Source: Treponema sp.
GTDB taxonomy: Bacteria; Spirochaetota; Spirochaetia; Treponematales; Breznakiellaceae
DNA length: 36,998 bases
Reading direction: 5' to 3'
Assembly: GCA_009788065.1 (NCBI GenBank)
Contig: WQSF01000015.1
Coordinates: 1 to 36,998 of the forward strand
The notes below the pieces were generated by a model, which did not search any database, was not told the DNA's origin, and saw only the letters and a program-made list of their open reading frames with translations. Every line of letters begins with the position of its first letter. Positions within the stretch are counted from its first letter, which is position 1. A program made the position numbers and the translations under genes. Below, one piece after another: positions 31,314-36,998 of the stretch.

Positions 31314-31369
31314 TTCGGCAGATGAGGCCACAACGCCGCCTCATCAAGTGGCTATCCTCTTTCGAAGAC
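31278..31369 (-). ncRNA. Candidate small RNA of about 92 nt
   Basis: A promoter at 31404-31376 would start transcription near 31369. The RNA contains GAUGAGGC / GCCUCAUC (31345-31321), a perfect 8-bp hairpin with a 9-base loop, and ends in a strong terminator with a U7 tail. Loop bases GGC could also pair with GCC just after the stem, allowing a pseudoknot. There is no plausible open reading frame inside. I compared it by eye with SRP RNA, tmRNA, 6S RNA and common riboswitches and found no match. It lies in a 428-base gap between the genes ending at 31172 and 31601. Function and targets are unknown. Confidence 0.5.
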
Positions 31370-31375
31370 ATTTTA

Positions 31376-31404
31376 AATCTAGTATATAAATGCCAAACTG
31401 TCAA
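31376..31404 (-). promoter_or_regulatory. Promoter of the candidate small RNA
   Basis: A perfect TTGACA (31404-31399), a 17-base spacer and TAGATT (31381-31376) on the minus strand. Optimal spacing and a consensus -35 make this one of the best promoters in the window, yet no protein start lies downstream. Confidence 0.6.
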
Positions 31405-31460
31405 GCGAAGATTGCAACAACCGCCCCTCTTGCGAAGGACGGCTGATAGAAGGAAGACCC

Positions 31461-31574
31461 AAGAATTAAACCACGGAGTATTGCAACTAAAGTTGCTCAG
31501 AGTTTCACGGAGGAATGAAGATTTTCGTACAAAAAACTCCGTGTCCTCTGTGTCCTCCGTGGTTAAAAATTCTT
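31461..31574. repeat. MITE-like element with inverted ends
   Basis: AAGAATTAAACCACGGAG (31461-31478) is repeated inverted, with a two-base length difference, as CTCCGTGG...ATTCTT (31555-31574), enclosing about 75 bases. Inside are GCAAC/GTTGC (31483-31496) and the iterated GTGTCCTCT-GTGTCCTCC. From memory, strings of the type ACCACGGAGGACACAGAG recur in intergenic DNA of many unrelated bacteria. It has no transposase and ends 27 bases from the lipoprotein gene stop. The whole element could fold into one long hairpin. Confidence 0.7.
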
Positions 31575-31600
31575 CCTCTTCTCCCTTAAAGTGCCAGAGC

Positions 31601-32768
31601 CTAAAAAACCCGGACGGCACGGACGTTGCAGACGAAATCCTTGATGCCGGTGCCGCCCTGACTGCCATTACCGAAACTCTGATCCCACGCACCAAGATTA
31701 TTGCGCTGTAACGAAGACCAGAAAACTCCTGTTGTCGGTATTCCTGTCTGTCCTTTGGCTTTATACATTTCGTTTAACTCTCCTAAACTTGGAAGAAACC
31801 AATCTGTAAACCCATTTAAGCTTTTATTTGCGCATCTTTGCGCCGCTGTATTTGTCAATGCCGCAAATGCTGCACTGTTTACTATTGTCTGCGTATCTTT
31901 TCTGCCAACGCCAATTGATGCCGCCAATCCTGCGTTTTTTGCTGTTGCATTTGCCCATGTTGTTATACCGTCTATTAATGTTCCATTCGCATCAAATAAT
32001 GTTCCTTGCGCTCCCCATTGTATGTTAGCTGAAGTAGTTTCATTTACAGGAGCAGCTTCAAGGTAGTAGGTGGTATATTCGGCGAAGTAACCGTTATCGC
32101 CAGAACTGCCGTAGCCTTGTATGGTAATGCCGTCAGGTCTGCCGTCTGTATTGTCTGCCACATAGAAGATTATTCCGCCTGCAGGTCCTTGGTCGCCTAT
32201 TGCGTATTGATGATCACAATGATCTCTTTTACAGATTAAGCTTCCTGTTCCCGATGTGCCATGATCATGACCAATTCCTACAAGGCGAGTGTCTACAGTA
32301 CCGCAGTCATTGGTACATTCTCTTGTACTGCTTCCCGATGCAATACAGGCAGAGTCTGTCCAGTCATGGTAATGATGGCCAAATGCATCGATAACTTCGC
32401 TTGTTAATTCAATTGAACAGCGGATACAAATCCCCGTTCCTGTATAACCGTCATCTTCGCACGTCGCCTCTATCGCTCCGCCTGCTTCCCCTGCGGAATG
32501 TCCTAGCGCATGATGCCCTTCGTCCGTTTCTTCACCGAGCGCGCCGCAAACATCACATTTTTCAGTGTTGACTGCCGCGTCCAGGCAGGTGGCGGCTGTT
32601 GTTTCCTCCCATTCGGTGAATGAGTGTCCGTTTGCGCAGGGGCTGGGGGTTGTGTTGTTGCCAGGGTCTGTTGTGTCGCCATCGTCTGTGCCGTTGCCGC
32701 AGGCAATTGCGGTAAGTGCGATTTGCGACTACAGTAACAAGCCATAACCGTTCTGATTTACTTTTCAT
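31601..32768 (-). pseudogene. Zinc-ribbon/DUF1566 lipoprotein with a one-base frameshift in the signal peptide
   Basis: From ATG at 32768 the frame reads MKSKSERLWLVTVVA and then leaves the coding frame. One extra base in the TTT at 32722-32724 (plus strand) explains it: removing it continues with IALTAIACGNG, a normal lipoprotein signal end, and then stays open for about 370 codons to the stop at 31601. The restored protein of ~388 aa has a Thr/Pro/Gly linker, at least three modules of the GHxxxxW...ATC...CxxCG type (HSFTEWEETTAATC, CDVCGALGEE; GHSAGEAGG...CIRC; GHHYHDWTDSAC), IGDQGPAGGIIFYV, and a C-terminal DUF1566/Lcl domain (LNGFTDWFLPSLGELNEMY, VFWSS, VRAVRVF). It is probably a surface protein. 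The break may be a real mutation or a sequencing error. Confidence 0.75.
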
Positions 32769-32978
32769 TGTTGTAATCTTTCTTTATAAAATTTATGCAA
32801 AACCCTTTTGGGCTTATTGCCGAGGTAAAGTGAGAATATAGCCTTTCCCTGTGAGCGGATGGACACAACGGAAAAGGTGTATTGAGGTTTTTTGACAAGT
32901 TTCTTCTATTCGTTTTTGAGGGCATTTATGGGGTTAAACTGTGATTTACTAAATGTTTAACTAGGTTTTTCATCATAA

Positions 32979-33007
32979 TTGTCTATTGTCTCTTTTTATA
33001 TTATATT
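32979..33007 (+). promoter_or_regulatory. Promoter of a leaderless vapB-type message
   Basis: TTGTCT (32979-32984), a 17-base spacer and TATATT (33002-33007) end six bases before the antitoxin ATG at 33014, where transcription should begin. No Shine-Dalgarno is present. The sequence from 32769 to here holds no other gene or clear signal. Confidence 0.5.
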
Positions 33008-33013
33008 TATTAT

Positions 33014-33217
33014 ATGACAATAACTCAAACAATAGATGTTCCAGCTGACCGACGTATAACTGTCCCTCATGAAGTACCTACAGGAACGGTTATATTTACA
33101 TTTACTCCATCCCAAGCTGAGCCTCAAAAAGTTCCTGTATTTGGTTGTTTGAAAGGACAGATTAAAATGTCTGATGATTTTGATGCTCCTCTGGAAGACT
33201 TTAAGGAATATATGTAA
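33014..33217 (+). CDS. Type II antitoxin (VapB-like, DUF2281-type)
   Basis: 67 aa, typical antitoxin size. The N-terminal MTITQTIDVPADRRITVPHEVPTGTVIFTF looks like a swapped-hairpin (AbrB-like) DNA-binding start, and the C-terminal FGCLKGQIKMSDDFDAPLEDFKEYM closely follows the pattern of antitoxins paired with PIN toxins, in which the acidic tail wraps the toxin active site. It should neutralise the adjacent toxin and repress its own promoter. The stop codon abuts the toxin ATG with no gap. It lacks a Shine-Dalgarno and appears leaderless, an unusual arrangement for controlling antitoxin/toxin ratio. Confidence 0.82.
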   Translation: MTITQTIDVPADRRITVPHEVPTGTVIFTFTPSQAEPQKVPVFGCLKGQIKMSDDFDAPLEDFKEYM

Positions 33218-33604
33218 ATGGACTATTTATTAGACACTCATACGGTTCTGTGGTTTTTTAATGGTGATCAAGAATCATTGTCAGATATAATAAAAAGCGC
33301 AATTGAGGAACGGCAAAATATTAAATATGTCAGTATGACCTCTGTTCTTGAGGTCGGGATAAAAATAAATATAGGCAAGTTGATATTTCCACAGAATACA
33401 AACGGCTTTATTAACCAAATAAAAAAGAACGGTTTTATCTTACTTCCTATCAGTGAAAATCATATTATGTCACTAGAACAACTGCCATTGATACATCGAG
33501 ATCCTTTTGACCGTTTGCTTATCGCAACTGCTCTTTCCGAACAATTAACCCTCATTACCGTTGACGAAAATATTGCACAGTATAACGTACCTCAAATATG
33601 CTAG
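33218..33604 (+). CDS. PIN-domain toxin ribonuclease (VapC-like)
   Basis: 128 aa PIN domain. Acidic residues for Mg2+ binding are visible: Asp6 in MDYLLDTHTVLWF, Glu in TSVLEVGIKINIGKL, Asp in HRDPFDRLLIATA and Asp in LITVDENI. VapC toxins cleave tRNA or the rRNA sarcin-ricin loop when antitoxin is degraded. Translation probably depends on the antitoxin, since its ATG directly follows the antitoxin TAA. The gene appears intact. The neighbouring repeat element and frameshifted lipoprotein mark this as a variable stretch. Confidence 0.88.
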   Translation: MDYLLDTHTVLWFFNGDQESLSDIIKSAIEERQNIKYVSMTSVLEVGIKINIGKLIFPQNTNGFINQIKKNGFILLPISENHIMSLEQLPLIHRDPFDRLLIATALSEQLTLITVDENIAQYNVPQIC

Positions 33605-33641
33605 CTTCCAGAAATAGAAAGAGTAAGAATTTATAATTAAT

Positions 33642-34049
33642 TTAATTACTATCCAGCAAATCCTGCAAGGTAATGCCGTCGAGGTAATCGGCGATAACTT
33701 TGTTGAGTCCTTTCCACATGGAAAGGGTTTTGCATTTCTTGACTCTCTCGCATTGATTAACTTTATCTTCAAGGCAGGCCACAGGCGCAAGATTGCCTTC
33801 TGTTATGCGCAGGATTTCCCCGACGGTGTATTCGGAAGGTTCCTTTGCGAGCATATAACCGCCTTGTTTGCCGCGGTTCGCGCGAAGAGCGCCTGATGAA
33901 TTAATAATCGAAACAATTTGCTCAAGATACTGTTTGGAAATATCCTGTCTTTGCGCAATATCTTTTAACGGTATAAAACCTTCTTCCTTGTGTTCTGCCA
34001 GATCGAGTAACATCCGCAGGGCATATCTTCCTTTTGTTGATACTTTCAA
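33642..34049 (-). CDS. Rrf2-family transcriptional regulator (CymR/IscR-like)
   Basis: 135 aa from TTG, chosen because AGAGG lies eight bases upstream and the family begins MKVSTKGRYALR. The winged HTH is LKDIAQRQDISKQYLEQIVSIINSSGALRANRGKQGGYMLA. Three cysteines, Cys-x7-Cys-x5-Cys (ACLEDKVNQCERVKKCKT), sit where IscR binds its 2Fe-2S cluster, though IscR has Cys-x5-Cys-x5-Cys. CymR represses cysteine metabolism genes in Firmicutes. Here the gene follows two sulfur amino-acid lyases by 11 bases in one operon, so control of sulfur or Fe-S metabolism is likely. Whether it binds a cluster is unknown. Confidence 0.88.
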   Translation of the reverse strand: MKVSTKGRYALRMLLDLAEHKEEGFIPLKDIAQRQDISKQYLEQIVSIINSSGALRANRGKQGGYMLAKEPSEYTVGEILRITEGNLAPVACLEDKVNQCERVKKCKTLSMWKGLNKVIADYLDGITLQDLLDSN

Positions 34050-34060
34050 TGGTTTACCTC

Positions 34061-35218
34061 TTATTGGATTTTTTTCAAACGCTCAAGCGCGTTTTCTAAA
34101 ACTGAACGGGGACAGGCGGCATTTATCCGTTGAAAACCGGAGCCGCATTTTCCGAACATAACGCCGTCGTTCAGCCATAACTTGCATTTTTTTATAATGG
34201 CGGTATCTAAATCTTTTGCAGACAATTTTAAACCGGAGCAGTCAAGCCACGCAAGATATGTTCCTTCCGGTTTTACAAGTTTAATTTTTGGGATTTGTTT
34301 TTTTAAATAATTATCCAAAAACAGCATATTATCCGCGATATAATCGACCAATTCATCAAGCCACTGCGCTCCGTCTGTATACGCCGCTTCACATGAAATA
34401 ATTCCCATAATACCGGGCTGGCTCAAACCGGTACTTTCATATTCTTCTTTAAAAAGCGTGCGTAACTTTTTATTAGAAATAAAAATATTGGCATGTTGAA
34501 GCCCCGCAAGATTAAAAGATTTAGAAGGGGACGCGCATGTAATTGTAATATCGGCAAACCGTGCATCAAGACCCGCGAATACAAGATGTTTAAACGGCGG
34601 AAAAACAATATCCTGATGAATTTCATCGGAGACAACAATAACGCCGTGACGCAGGCAAATCTCGCCCATACGAAAAAGCTCGTCGCGTGTCCATACTCTG
34701 CCGACAGGGTTATGCGGATTGCATAATATAAAAACTTTTGCTTCTTTTATTTTATTTTCAAAATCATCAAAATCTATCGTATAACAGCCGTCTTTATAAA
34801 CAAGCTCATTAACCAGCAGTTTACGTCCTGTTTTTAACGCGGAAGAACTAAACGGATAATACACAGGTTGTTGAATAAGTATTAAATCTTCCGGTTTTGT
34901 AAGAGCGCGGACGGCGAGATATAACGCATTTACAACTCCGGGAGTTATACACAGCCAATCTTTTTCTATTTCCCATTCAAAACGGTTTTTATACCATCCT
35001 TGCACAGCAGTCCAGTATGACGCACCGGGTTCTGAATAACCGAAAATCCCGTGCCGGGCGCGGGAAACAAGAGCATCCTGCACGCAGGGAGGCGCCGCAA
35101 AATCCATATCGGCAACCCACACTGGCAGTACATCTTCCGGTTTTCCCCGCGAAACGGGATCGTATTTAATACTATATGTGTTTCTTCTTTCGATTACATT
35201 GTTAAAATCGTACATCAT
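34061..35218 (-). CDS. MalY/PatB-type PLP-dependent C-S lyase
   Basis: 385 aa fold type I PLP enzyme. VLPVWVADMDFAAPP, HGIFGYSEPGASYW, ILCNPHNPVGRVW, VVSDEIHQDI and Lys233 in ASPSKSFNLAG (Schiff base) match the MalY/PatB cystathionine beta-lyase subgroup of aminotransferases rather than true transaminases. It would cleave cystathionine to homocysteine or release sulfide from cysteine. Its ATG overlaps the stop of the preceding gene by 4 bases (ATGA), so the two lyases are translationally coupled. Sulfide-producing activity is known for such enzymes in oral treponemes. Confidence 0.88.
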   Translation of the reverse strand: MMYDFNNVIERRNTYSIKYDPVSRGKPEDVLPVWVADMDFAAPPCVQDALVSRARHGIFGYSEPGASYWTAVQGWYKNRFEWEIEKDWLCITPGVVNALYLAVRALTKPEDLILIQQPVYYPFSSSALKTGRKLLVNELVYKDGCYTIDFDDFENKIKEAKVFILCNPHNPVGRVWTRDELFRMGEICLRHGVIVVSDEIHQDIVFPPFKHLVFAGLDARFADITITCASPSKSFNLAGLQHANIFISNKKLRTLFKEEYESTGLSQPGIMGIISCEAAYTDGAQWLDELVDYIADNMLFLDNYLKKQIPKIKLVKPEGTYLAWLDCSGLKLSAKDLDTAIIKKCKLWLNDGVMFGKCGSGFQRINAACPRSVLENALERLKKIQ

Positions 35219-36348
35219 TTACCGCCTATTGCCTGTTCTAAATCGCTTATAATGTCGTCTAACGCTTCAAGACCGATCGACAAACGAAGCAGACACCCGT
35301 TTATCCCGCGAGCTTCACGTTCGTCCTTGGGAAGATCGGCATGAGTCTGCAATACAGGATAGGTGATAAGGCTCTCCGTTCCGCCAAGACTTTCCGCGTA
35401 TTTTATAATTTTTACATTTTCTAAAATCGACACGGCTGTTTGTTCATTATCAACATAAAAAGAAATCATGCCTCCGAATCCGCTTGCCTGGCGGCAGGAG
35501 ATTTCATAATCGGGATGATCCTGCAAACCGATATAAAAAACTTTTTTTATTTTACTTTGACCGGTAAGCCACTTTGCCGCAGCCTGTGCGGTTTTGTTAT
35601 GGCGTTCCATTCTTATCGCGAGAGTTTTAATTCCGCGGATAATTAAAAAACTGTCAAAAGGCGAAAGACTGCTCCCTGTTGTTTTTGAGATATAACGAAG
35701 CTTCTTGGACAAATCTACGGTATTCACAGTCAGCATACCGGCAAGAGTATCGTTATGTCCGCCAAGATATTTTGTTCCACTATGAAGCGCTATATCCGCG
35801 CCTAAAGCCAAAGGTTTTTGAAAAATCGGCGTAAGAAAAGTATTATCAACAATCAAAAGCAGATTTTCCTTTTTGGTAATTTGTGATACCGCCGCAATAT
35901 CGATAACATTCATCATCGGATTGGTAGGCGTTTCAATAAAAACCGCTTTTGTCGCAGGTGTAATTTTTTTAAGGATTTCTTCTGTGTTTACCGCATATGA
36001 AAATTTAATCCCGTTTTTTTCCGAAATATGGGTGAAGATGCGGAAAGTACCGCCGTATAAATCATAAGACGCTATTATATGATCGCCCGGCGAAAATAAT
36101 TCCATGAGCGTTGAAACCGCCGCCATCCCCGACGAAAACGCTATTGTATCTTCGCCGCCTTCAAGCGCTGTAACTGTCTGCTCCAGATGCTCCTTTGTGG
36201 GATTCTGCGTGCGTGAATAATCAAACCCCGTGCTCTGCCCTACTCCGGGATGCGCAAAAGTTGAGGATGCGAAAATGGGAACTGAAACCGCGCCTGTTGT
36301 GTCGTATTTTTTCTTACAGCCATGTACGCAGGTTGTGCTTATATCCAT
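35215..36348 (-). CDS. Cystathionine gamma-synthase/beta-lyase-family PLP enzyme
   Basis: 377 aa of the Cys/Met metabolism family. Tyr44 and Arg46 (GFDYSRTQNPT) contact the phosphate of the neighbouring subunit, DLYGGT carries the active Tyr98, VDNTF gives Asp168, and Lys193 in LHSGTKYLGGHND forms the Schiff base. The C-terminal LRLSIGLEALDDIISDLEQAI is typical. Sequence alone does not separate gamma-synthase, gamma-lyase and beta-lyase. It is the first gene of the operon with the MalY-type lyase and the Rrf2 regulator. No Shine-Dalgarno is present; TATTAT ends six bases before the ATG, indicating a leaderless message. Confidence 0.9.
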   Translation of the reverse strand: MDISTTCVHGCKKKYDTTGAVSVPIFASSTFAHPGVGQSTGFDYSRTQNPTKEHLEQTVTALEGGEDTIAFSSGMAAVSTLMELFSPGDHIIASYDLYGGTFRIFTHISEKNGIKFSYAVNTEEILKKITPATKAVFIETPTNPMMNVIDIAAVSQITKKENLLLIVDNTFLTPIFQKPLALGADIALHSGTKYLGGHNDTLAGMLTVNTVDLSKKLRYISKTTGSSLSPFDSFLIIRGIKTLAIRMERHNKTAQAAAKWLTGQSKIKKVFYIGLQDHPDYEISCRQASGFGGMISFYVDNEQTAVSILENVKIIKYAESLGGTESLITYPVLQTHADLPKDEREARGINGCLLRLSIGLEALDDIISDLEQAIGGK

Positions 36349-36354
36349 AACCGA

Positions 36355-36383
36355 ATAATACCATATGTTTAGTATGTATTCAA
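36355..36383 (-). promoter_or_regulatory. Promoter of the leaderless sulfur amino-acid operon
   Basis: On the minus strand TTGAAT (36383-36378), a 17-base spacer and TATTAT (36360-36355) end six bases before the ATG at 36348. The gap to the upstream thioesterase stop is only 40 bases, so this promoter sits in a very short intergenic space. Confidence 0.55.
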
Positions 36384-36388
36384 GGGTT

Positions 36389-36814
36389 CTACCGTTTCGT
36401 TGTCGTAAAAGCGTTCGCCGTCATTTCAGCAATCACTACGCCCAAATCATCTTTTACGTTGATTCTGTAAACAGACACGCTGCGGCCTTTAGAAAGGCAT
36501 GAAGAATATGCCGTTAATTTTTTTCCTTTAGTGCTTTTCAAAAATGAAATATTGCACGATTGTCCTACTGTGACCCCGATGTCCTCACCGCAAACCCAAG
36601 CTAAATTGCAATGAACTGCGAATGTTAAATCAGCAAGTGTAAAAATAGCACCGCCTTGAACATTTCCTACAGAATTTTTATGTCCTTCGTTAAGTTCCAT
36701 GCTGCACACCGCGCAATCCTCGGTAACAGAATCAATTATAATTCCTGCTCCGGTAGCGAAACGATCATTTTTAAAATGATTACGAATATGTTCTATGTCT
36801 ATTTTCATTTCCAT
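36389..36814 (-). CDS. PaaI-family hot-dog thioesterase
   Basis: 141 aa single hot-dog domain. The PaaI signature GHKNSVGNVQGGAIFTLADLTFAVHCN contains the catalytic-helix Asp/Thr region, and ISFLKSTKGKKLTAYSSCLSKGRSVSVYRINVKD matches the following strands. It would hydrolyse an acyl-CoA (phenylacetyl-CoA in PaaI; substrate unknown here) in the cytoplasm. Start choice is between ATG 36814 and ATG 36808; neither has a clear ribosome-binding site, and TATAAA lies four or ten bases upstream. It is on the same strand as the sulfur operon but separated by that operon's own promoter. Confidence 0.85.
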   Translation of the reverse strand: MEMKIDIEHIRNHFKNDRFATGAGIIIDSVTEDCAVCSMELNEGHKNSVGNVQGGAIFTLADLTFAVHCNLAWVCGEDIGVTVGQSCNISFLKSTKGKKLTAYSSCLSKGRSVSVYRINVKDDLGVVIAEMTANAFTTTKR

Positions 36815-36826
36815 ATTTTTTATATC

Positions 36827-36997
36827 TTAATACACCGGCATCGAATTATCGACATCTCTTGCCCAGGCGTTTAAACCGTCTTGAAAAAATAAGAGGTCGG
36901 ATTTATCACGCTGTTGAACGGCTAGATTAAGAAATTAATATTTGTTAAATATTTCATCGATCGATGAATTAATTTGATTTTTTATTTTATTCTTCAT
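36827..36997 (-). pseudogene. Possible small reading frame interrupted by one stop
   Basis: On the minus strand an ATG at 36997 opens MKNKIKNQINSSIDEIFNKY, then TAA (36937-36935), and the same frame continues FLNLAVQQRDKSDLLFFQ, DGLNAWARDVDNSMPVY to TAA at 36829-36827. Without the stop this would be a 56-aa protein with plausible codon use. It might be a remnant, or the second half may be unrelated non-coding sequence. No ribosome-binding site can be judged because the window ends one base upstream. Confidence 0.2.
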
Positions 36998-36998
36998 T

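Noticed and set aside
31295-31711. Open frames on both strands across 31276-31711 encoding Thr-Glu-Asp repeats and Arg-rich peptides
   Set aside because: They run through the candidate small RNA, the inverted-repeat element and the end of the lipoprotein gene, and their composition reflects the GTGTCCTC iteration rather than protein coding.
32503-32768. Short minus-strand frames here read as separate small proteins
   Set aside because: They are out-of-frame readings of the Cys-rich lipoprotein; the one beginning MKSKSERLWL is the true start of that gene before the frameshift.
1-36998. tRNA or rRNA genes
   Set aside because: No cloverleaf-like sequence with a GTTCRA T-arm and matching acceptor stem, and no rRNA segment, was recognised by eye on either strand.

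Overview
The window looks like chromosome of a free-living or gut-associated anaerobic spirochaete, most likely a Treponema relative. This is an inference from gene content: many small lipoproteins with relaxed lipoboxes, a SUMF1-like lipoprotein, a FabV/Ter-type enoyl reductase, several cNMP-binding proteins, an MCP, B12-type radical SAM proteins and a rubredoxin/hybrid-cluster protein. No rRNA, tRNA, complete insertion sequence or CRISPR array was seen. Most genes have strong AAGGAG/GGAGG ribosome-binding sites, which makes a set of genes without one stand out.

Layout. 1-4300: the tail of an unknown gene and its terminator, a SUMF1-like lipoprotein, a small retropepsin-like protease, a DegT-type aminotransferase divergent from a KDPG aldolase, and a tiny cysteine-rich lipoprotein. 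A gene-poor stretch follows that carries palindromes and a 51-bp-period tandem repeat. 4331-7470: an ORF6N-domain protein, ComM and a PHP-domain phosphoesterase. 7615-11058: a tight operon of amidohydrolase, cNMP-fold/TPR protein, CRP-type regulator and metallophosphoesterase. 11083-12849: an MCP with a CZB-like zinc site in its extracytoplasmic domain. 12995-18901: a type II fatty-acid synthesis cluster, fabH-fabD-fabG-fabF-fabZ-fabV, without acpP. 19028-19143: a second copy of the 51-bp tandem repeat, upstream of a PflX-type radical SAM gene.

20140-22650 encodes a predicted outer-membrane barrel and a lipoprotein partner. 22706-26966 is a glgX / 5'-nucleotidase-like / B12 radical SAM operon. 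27067-30805 holds a lipoprotein, a rubredoxin-flavin reductase-hybrid cluster protein fusion, and a divergent Crp/Fnr (HcpR-like) regulator. 31173-31600 has no protein gene but contains a well-formed candidate small RNA with its own promoter and terminator, and a MITE-like inverted repeat. 31601-32768 is a zinc-ribbon/DUF1566 lipoprotein gene broken by one extra base in its signal peptide. 33014-33604 is a VapBC-type toxin-antitoxin pair. 33642-36348 is a sulfur amino-acid operon (two PLP lyases plus an Rrf2 regulator), followed by a PaaI-type thioesterase.

The observations most worth following are: (i) six genes with no Shine-Dalgarno and a -10 box 6-9 nt before the start codon, four of them at exactly 6 nt, suggesting frequent leaderless mRNAs; (ii) the candidate sRNA at 31278-31369; (iii) the three-domain nitrosative-stress fusion with a palindrome next to its regulator; (iv) the two 51-bp-period repeat arrays in divergent promoter gaps; (v) the extracytoplasmic CZB-like chemoreceptor.
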